Shown piece after piece: positions 13,326-15,607 of a stretch of 15,607 nt of DNA. The stretch is from positions 1 through 15,607 of the forward strand of contig JALHUF010000079.1 in NCBI GenBank assembly GCA_022866195.1. The letters are read 5' to 3'. The notes under the pieces are model-generated. The model had not been told where the DNA came from. It saw only the letters and a list, made by a program, of their open reading frames with translations, and made no database searches. Within the stretch, counting starts at the first letter, position 1; every line of letters starts with the position of its first letter. The position numbers and the translations under genes were made by a program. The DNA comes from Terriglobia bacterium (GTDB lineage Bacteria; Acidobacteriota; Terriglobia; UBA7540).

Positions 13326-14018
13326 CTATTCAATCCTGTCGCTTTTCGCTAGATTGTGCCGTGCGCACAGGAGCTGGATGTTCTCAGCCACAAGTGACGA
13401 GCCACCTTTGGAGTACGGAATAATGTGGTCGAAATGAAGGTTATCGCGCCCTCCGCACTTGACGCACCTGCCTTTGTCCCGCGTCCAGACCGCCAGTTTT
13501 ACCGACGTGGGAATGAGGCGATCATGTTCCAGGTCCTCTAGAGCGGCTGCTGGTTCGCCCGTGTCCTCGGTTAGTGCAAGCTTAAACTTGAACACCTTCC
13601 GGGCGTTGCTTAGCTCTTGCCAAGCGTCGATCAATTTGAATAATCCGCCATAAACCCAGATACCAGGCCTAATCTTCTCATAGACTCTGACGAGCTCAGG
13701 CTCACTCTCTCCCCGCTTGTACCTTGCCACTGCCTCGAAGAACAACCCGTTCTGAGTGGCGCCTCCCCCGGGGTTGAGCATCGGTTGGTTGACTCTCTTC
13801 GGATCGGGACCACCCATGTGCTTGGGGATGTCGTGGCCCTCATAGATCAAGACCTTGCCGTCGTCTTCGACACGGTCTGCGTAAGGGGCGCCGCGACGCA
13901 AGCTCATCAGAATGACGCTGTGCCCTCCTCGCAGATGATGGTTCATTCCCCTCTGAAGGTTGACGCCTTCTTCCCTGCACATTTCGAGATAAGAGATGAT
14001 TTCGCCTTGGCCGAACAT
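13326..14018 (-). CDS. SRA-like/HNH endonuclease, probably modification-dependent
   Basis: A 230-residue protein with two domains. Residues about 18-148 follow the pattern of an SRA/YDG base-flipping domain: a glycine-rich start, HSVILMS, EDDGKVLIYEGHD, a TQNGLFFEA helix, ELVRVYEKI, WVYGGLFKLIDAWQE and finally KVFKFKL. Residues about 170-230 are an HNH nuclease with C185-x2-C188, HFDHI (H195, D197, H198), N213 and LLCARHN (C218, H221, N222). SRA-HNH proteins such as TagI and ScoMcrA cut DNA containing modified cytosine, a type IV restriction activity. That role is inferred; the modified base recognised is unknown. The ATG at 14018 has only a weak AGGGGCG upstream. A DUF3800 gene follows closely. 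GC content looks lower than in cca or dinB. Confidence 0.85.
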   Translation of the reverse strand: MFGQGEIISYLEMCREEGVNLQRGMNHHLRGGHSVILMSLRRGAPYADRVEDDGKVLIYEGHDIPKHMGGPDPKRVNQPMLNPGGGATQNGLFFEAVARYKRGESEPELVRVYEKIRPGIWVYGGLFKLIDAWQELSNARKVFKFKLALTEDTGEPAAALEDLEHDRLIPTSVKLAVWTRDKGRCVKCGGRDNLHFDHIIPYSKGGSSLVAENIQLLCARHNLAKSDRIE

Positions 14019-14064
14019 TGGAATGGCGCCCCTGGGTGGAGCTAGTCTCGACCCGAGTAGAATT

Positions 14065-14170
14065 GTAGCGCAAGGTCCACTCTCTGACCTTGCGGCTTTT
14101 CAAGTTTCTCTAAACCGACGATAACGAACCTCGAAGGGCCGCAACATTTGAAAAGCGAATGTTGCGTCAC
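14065..14170. repeat. REP-like inverted pair (BIME-like), about 106 bp
   Basis: Built like the element at 11689: GTAGCG, stem GCAAGGTC / GACCTTGC (14070-14077, 14086-14093) with an 8-base loop, then stem GCAACATT / AATGTTGC (14141-14148, 14158-14165). The far end reads CGTCAC instead of CGCTAC, and those changed bases contain the dinB stop codon TGA. It separates dinB from the SRA-like/HNH gene. Confidence 0.8.
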
Positions 14171-15360
14171 TTCTTCTTGTCGGACTCAAGGGAGCGGGCG
14201 AGTTTAACGGCGTCGAAGCCGAAGCGGTTGCGGAGCTGGTCGGCAGTCTGCGCCAGCCGCTCGAGTTTTTCCTTCTGCGGCGCCTCGAGCAGGCCGCGCT
14301 GGAATACACCCTTTTCAAGATTTGAGGTGCGCACGCCGAGCAGGCGGATTTTCTGCTTCCGGTTCCAGGTCTTCTCGAAGAGGCGGAGCGCGTTTTCGAA
14401 GATAACCGAATCGAGGTGCGTAGGCTCCGCGAGCGTCACATCGCGGGTGAGTGTGCGGAAGTCGGCGTAGCGCAGTTTCAGGCCGACGGTGCGCGCGAAA
14501 AGCCGGTGGTCGCGCAGGCGCCGCCCGACGAGCTGGGAGAGATACGACAGCGTCCGTTCGAGTTCCTCAACATCATCGGTGTCGGTGTCGTACGTGGTTT
14601 CGTGGCTGATGGACTTGGGTTCCTCGGAGTACTCGTAGGCCTCGATGTCCAGGCCCTGTGACTTCGTGTAGAGCCATTCGCCGTACTTCCCAAACCATTC
14701 CTTCAATTTCTCCGGACCAGCCCGCGCCAGGTCGCCGATGCTGGAGATGCCGCGTGAGAGCAGTTCCGGCTCGGTAACCTTCCCGATACCGGGCAGGCGC
14801 CGGATGGGTAGTGGCGCGAGAAACTTGGCCTCATATCCGGGCAACACAAAAAGCAGGCCATGGGGCTTGGCTTGGTCAGAAGCAATCTTGGAAACCAAGT
14901 GCGAGGTGGAGAGGCCGACAGAACAGTTCAAGCCGGTCCGATCCTTCACGGTGCGGATCAGCTTGTCGGCCCCGTGAAGCGGGGAACCGTGCAGCCGTTC
15001 GCAGCCCGTCAGGTCGAGATAGGCCTCGTCGATGGAAACCATTTCGACGACGGGCGTGAATTCGCTGAAGATTTGACCGATCTTGTCTGAGTACTCGCGG
15101 TATTTCTCATGGTGGCCACGCAGGAAGATGGCGTGCGGGCAGAGCTTCTTGGCGGTGCGAATGGGCATGGCGGAGTGGACGCCAAACTTGCGCGCCTCGT
15201 AGCTCGCCGCCGCCACAACGCCGCGCCCGTCCGGATCTGCTCCAACGATTACTGGCTCTCCCTTCAGCGACGGATTCTCCAGCTCCTCCACGGAGACGAA
15301 GAAGGCGTCCATGTCCACGTGGAGAATCTGCCGGATTGAGCGATTGGGTGATTGAGTCAT
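14167..15360 (-). CDS. dinB: DNA polymerase IV (Y-family translesion polymerase)
   Basis: A 397-residue Y-family polymerase that copies past damaged template bases. The catalytic residues are visible: HVDMDAFFVSVE (D16, D18) and SIDEAYLDLTG (D111, E112), with the palm/finger sequence YEARKFGVHSAMP between them. The thumb helix-hairpin-helix region contains LPGIGKV, and the C-terminal little-finger domain follows. A beta-clamp binding motif is not obvious in the tail ending in LESDKKK. The only in-frame start that leaves enough residues before the first catalytic strand is the ATG at 15360, which lies within an octamer repeat; residues 2-9 are therefore repeat-encoded. There is no clear ribosome binding site. 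The stop overlaps a REP element. No LexA-like site is apparent. Confidence 0.95.
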   Translation of the reverse strand: MTQSPNRSIRQILHVDMDAFFVSVEELENPSLKGEPVIVGADPDGRGVVAAASYEARKFGVHSAMPIRTAKKLCPHAIFLRGHHEKYREYSDKIGQIFSEFTPVVEMVSIDEAYLDLTGCERLHGSPLHGADKLIRTVKDRTGLNCSVGLSTSHLVSKIASDQAKPHGLLFVLPGYEAKFLAPLPIRRLPGIGKVTEPELLSRGISSIGDLARAGPEKLKEWFGKYGEWLYTKSQGLDIEAYEYSEEPKSISHETTYDTDTDDVEELERTLSYLSQLVGRRLRDHRLFARTVGLKLRYADFRTLTRDVTLAEPTHLDSVIFENALRLFEKTWNRKQKIRLLGVRTSNLEKGVFQRGLLEAPQKEKLERLAQTADQLRNRFGFDAVKLARSLESDKKK

Positions 15361-15373
15361 TGAGCGATTGAAG
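15334..15373. repeat. Octamer tandem array across the dinB start
   Basis: Five consecutive 8-bp units: GATTGAGC, GATTGGGT, GATTGAGT, CATTGAGC, GATTGAAG. The fourth has C instead of G at its first position, and this change creates the ATG start of dinB on the minus strand (CAT at 15358-15360). Confidence 0.85.
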
Positions 15374-15398
15374 GACAGGTGCGCAGGATTGACACCGA

Positions 15399-15607
15399 CT
15401 AGCGGGCCTTTGATTCTGTCTCCTGGCTCCTGGCTTCTGACTCCTGCTTTTTCCGCGCGCTGACGACGCGCGGAATGCCGCGCAAATCAGGCCTTACCTC
15501 AACGTCCATCCACACTGATGTAGCGCCGACCTTCAGGTCGGCACCTTTGCCTGCCGGGCTAAAGCCCGGCGCTACGTCGTGTTCAAGCAGCGCCACCACC
15601 GCGTCGC
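15399..15607 (-). CDS. prmC: Probable PrmC C-terminus, carrying an in-frame REP insertion
   Basis: An open frame enters from the window edge and ends at 15399, giving about 69 residues. The segments DAVVALLEHD and WMDVEVRPDLRGIPRVVSAR fit the last helix and strands of peptide-release-factor glutamine N5-methyltransferase, whose tails end in D-V-x-V-x-D-L-x-G-x-x-R-V-V-x-A-R. PrmC methylates the GGQ glutamine of release factors. Between the two segments lie about 20 foreign residues beginning VAPGFSPAGKG, encoded by a REP pair (15520-15575), and after SARKK the last 15 residues are encoded by a heptamer array. The catalytic NPPY motif would lie outside the window, so the identification rests on the tail alone. 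An unrelated ORF formed by the repeats is the alternative. Confidence 0.52.
   Translation of the reverse strand, partial: DAVVALLEHDVAPGFSPAGKGADLKVGATSVWMDVEVRPDLRGIPRVVSARKKQESEARSQETESKAR
15416..15450. repeat. Heptamer tandem array
   Basis: Five 7-bp units: CTGTCTC, CTGGCTC, CTGGCTT, CTGACTC, CTGCTTT. On the minus strand they read GAGNCAG and encode the Glu/Ser/Gln-rich last residues of the putative prmC frame. Confidence 0.82.
15520..15575. repeat. REP-like inverted pair, 56 bp, inside a coding frame
   Basis: GTAGCG opens a hairpin with stem GCCGACCT / AGGTCGGC; after a short spacer a second hairpin with arms GCCGGGCT / AGCCCGGC closes with CGCTAC. Ends and layout match the longer pairs at 11689 and 14065. 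On the minus strand it begins exactly at a codon boundary (GTA) of the putative prmC frame and is read through without a stop. Confidence 0.85.

Noticed and set aside
15453..15473. CCGCGCG / CGCGCGG hairpin as a terminator for prmC
   Set aside because: On the prmC strand it lies before the stop codon and is followed by A residues rather than U; the sequence is read as coding (RVVSAR region).

Overview
The window looks like a piece of chromosome from a GC-rich member of the Acidobacteriota. This rests on the style of the intergenic DNA (degenerate 7- and 8-bp tandem words, and REP-like hairpins ending in GTAGCGC/GCGCTAC) and on the mix of proteins. The phylum call is an inference and no marker gene here settles it. 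The window opens in the C-terminus of the F1 ATP synthase beta subunit (atpD), followed by epsilon (atpC), and closes inside the C-terminus of what appears to be the release-factor glutamine methyltransferase prmC.

Layout. 1-986: end of the atp operon, plus strand. 1000-2070: a heptamer repeat array, a DUF4395-type membrane protein (+) and a small two-helix membrane protein (-). 2322-5698: three minus-strand genes, a Gfo/Idh/MocA oxidoreductase, a polysaccharide-deacetylase-like protein and a NIF3/DUF34-like protein; the last two carry twin-arginine export signals. 5837-9349: a visibly less GC-rich accessory stretch, all minus, with a one-helix protein, a four-helix membrane protein directly abutting a ComEC-like metallo-beta-lactamase-fold hydrolase, and a Phd/VapC-type toxin-antitoxin pair with a palindromic operator. 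9494-10339: plus-strand DUF542/ScdA-N protein behind a CRP/FNR-like site, then an excellent 46-residue membrane ORF. 10341-15607: a minus-strand run, read downstream as prmC, dinB, an SRA-like/HNH nuclease, a DUF3800 protein, a YprB-like exonuclease and cca, with a candidate plus-strand small RNA at 12460-12516.

Two modules look defence-like: the hydrolase plus four-helix membrane protein pair (6589-8400), and the SRA-HNH nuclease with DUF3800 (12522-14018), which resembles modification-dependent restriction. Neither function is proven here.

The most unusual theme is how intergenic repeats run into genes. One REP pair sits in frame inside prmC, whose last residues are encoded by a heptamer array. 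The dinB start codon lies in a variant unit of an octamer array. The stop codons of dinB and the YprB-like gene lie in the terminal bases of two REP pairs. The YprB-like gene has no ATG, GTG or TTG ahead of its catalytic DIET motif and may start at ACG.
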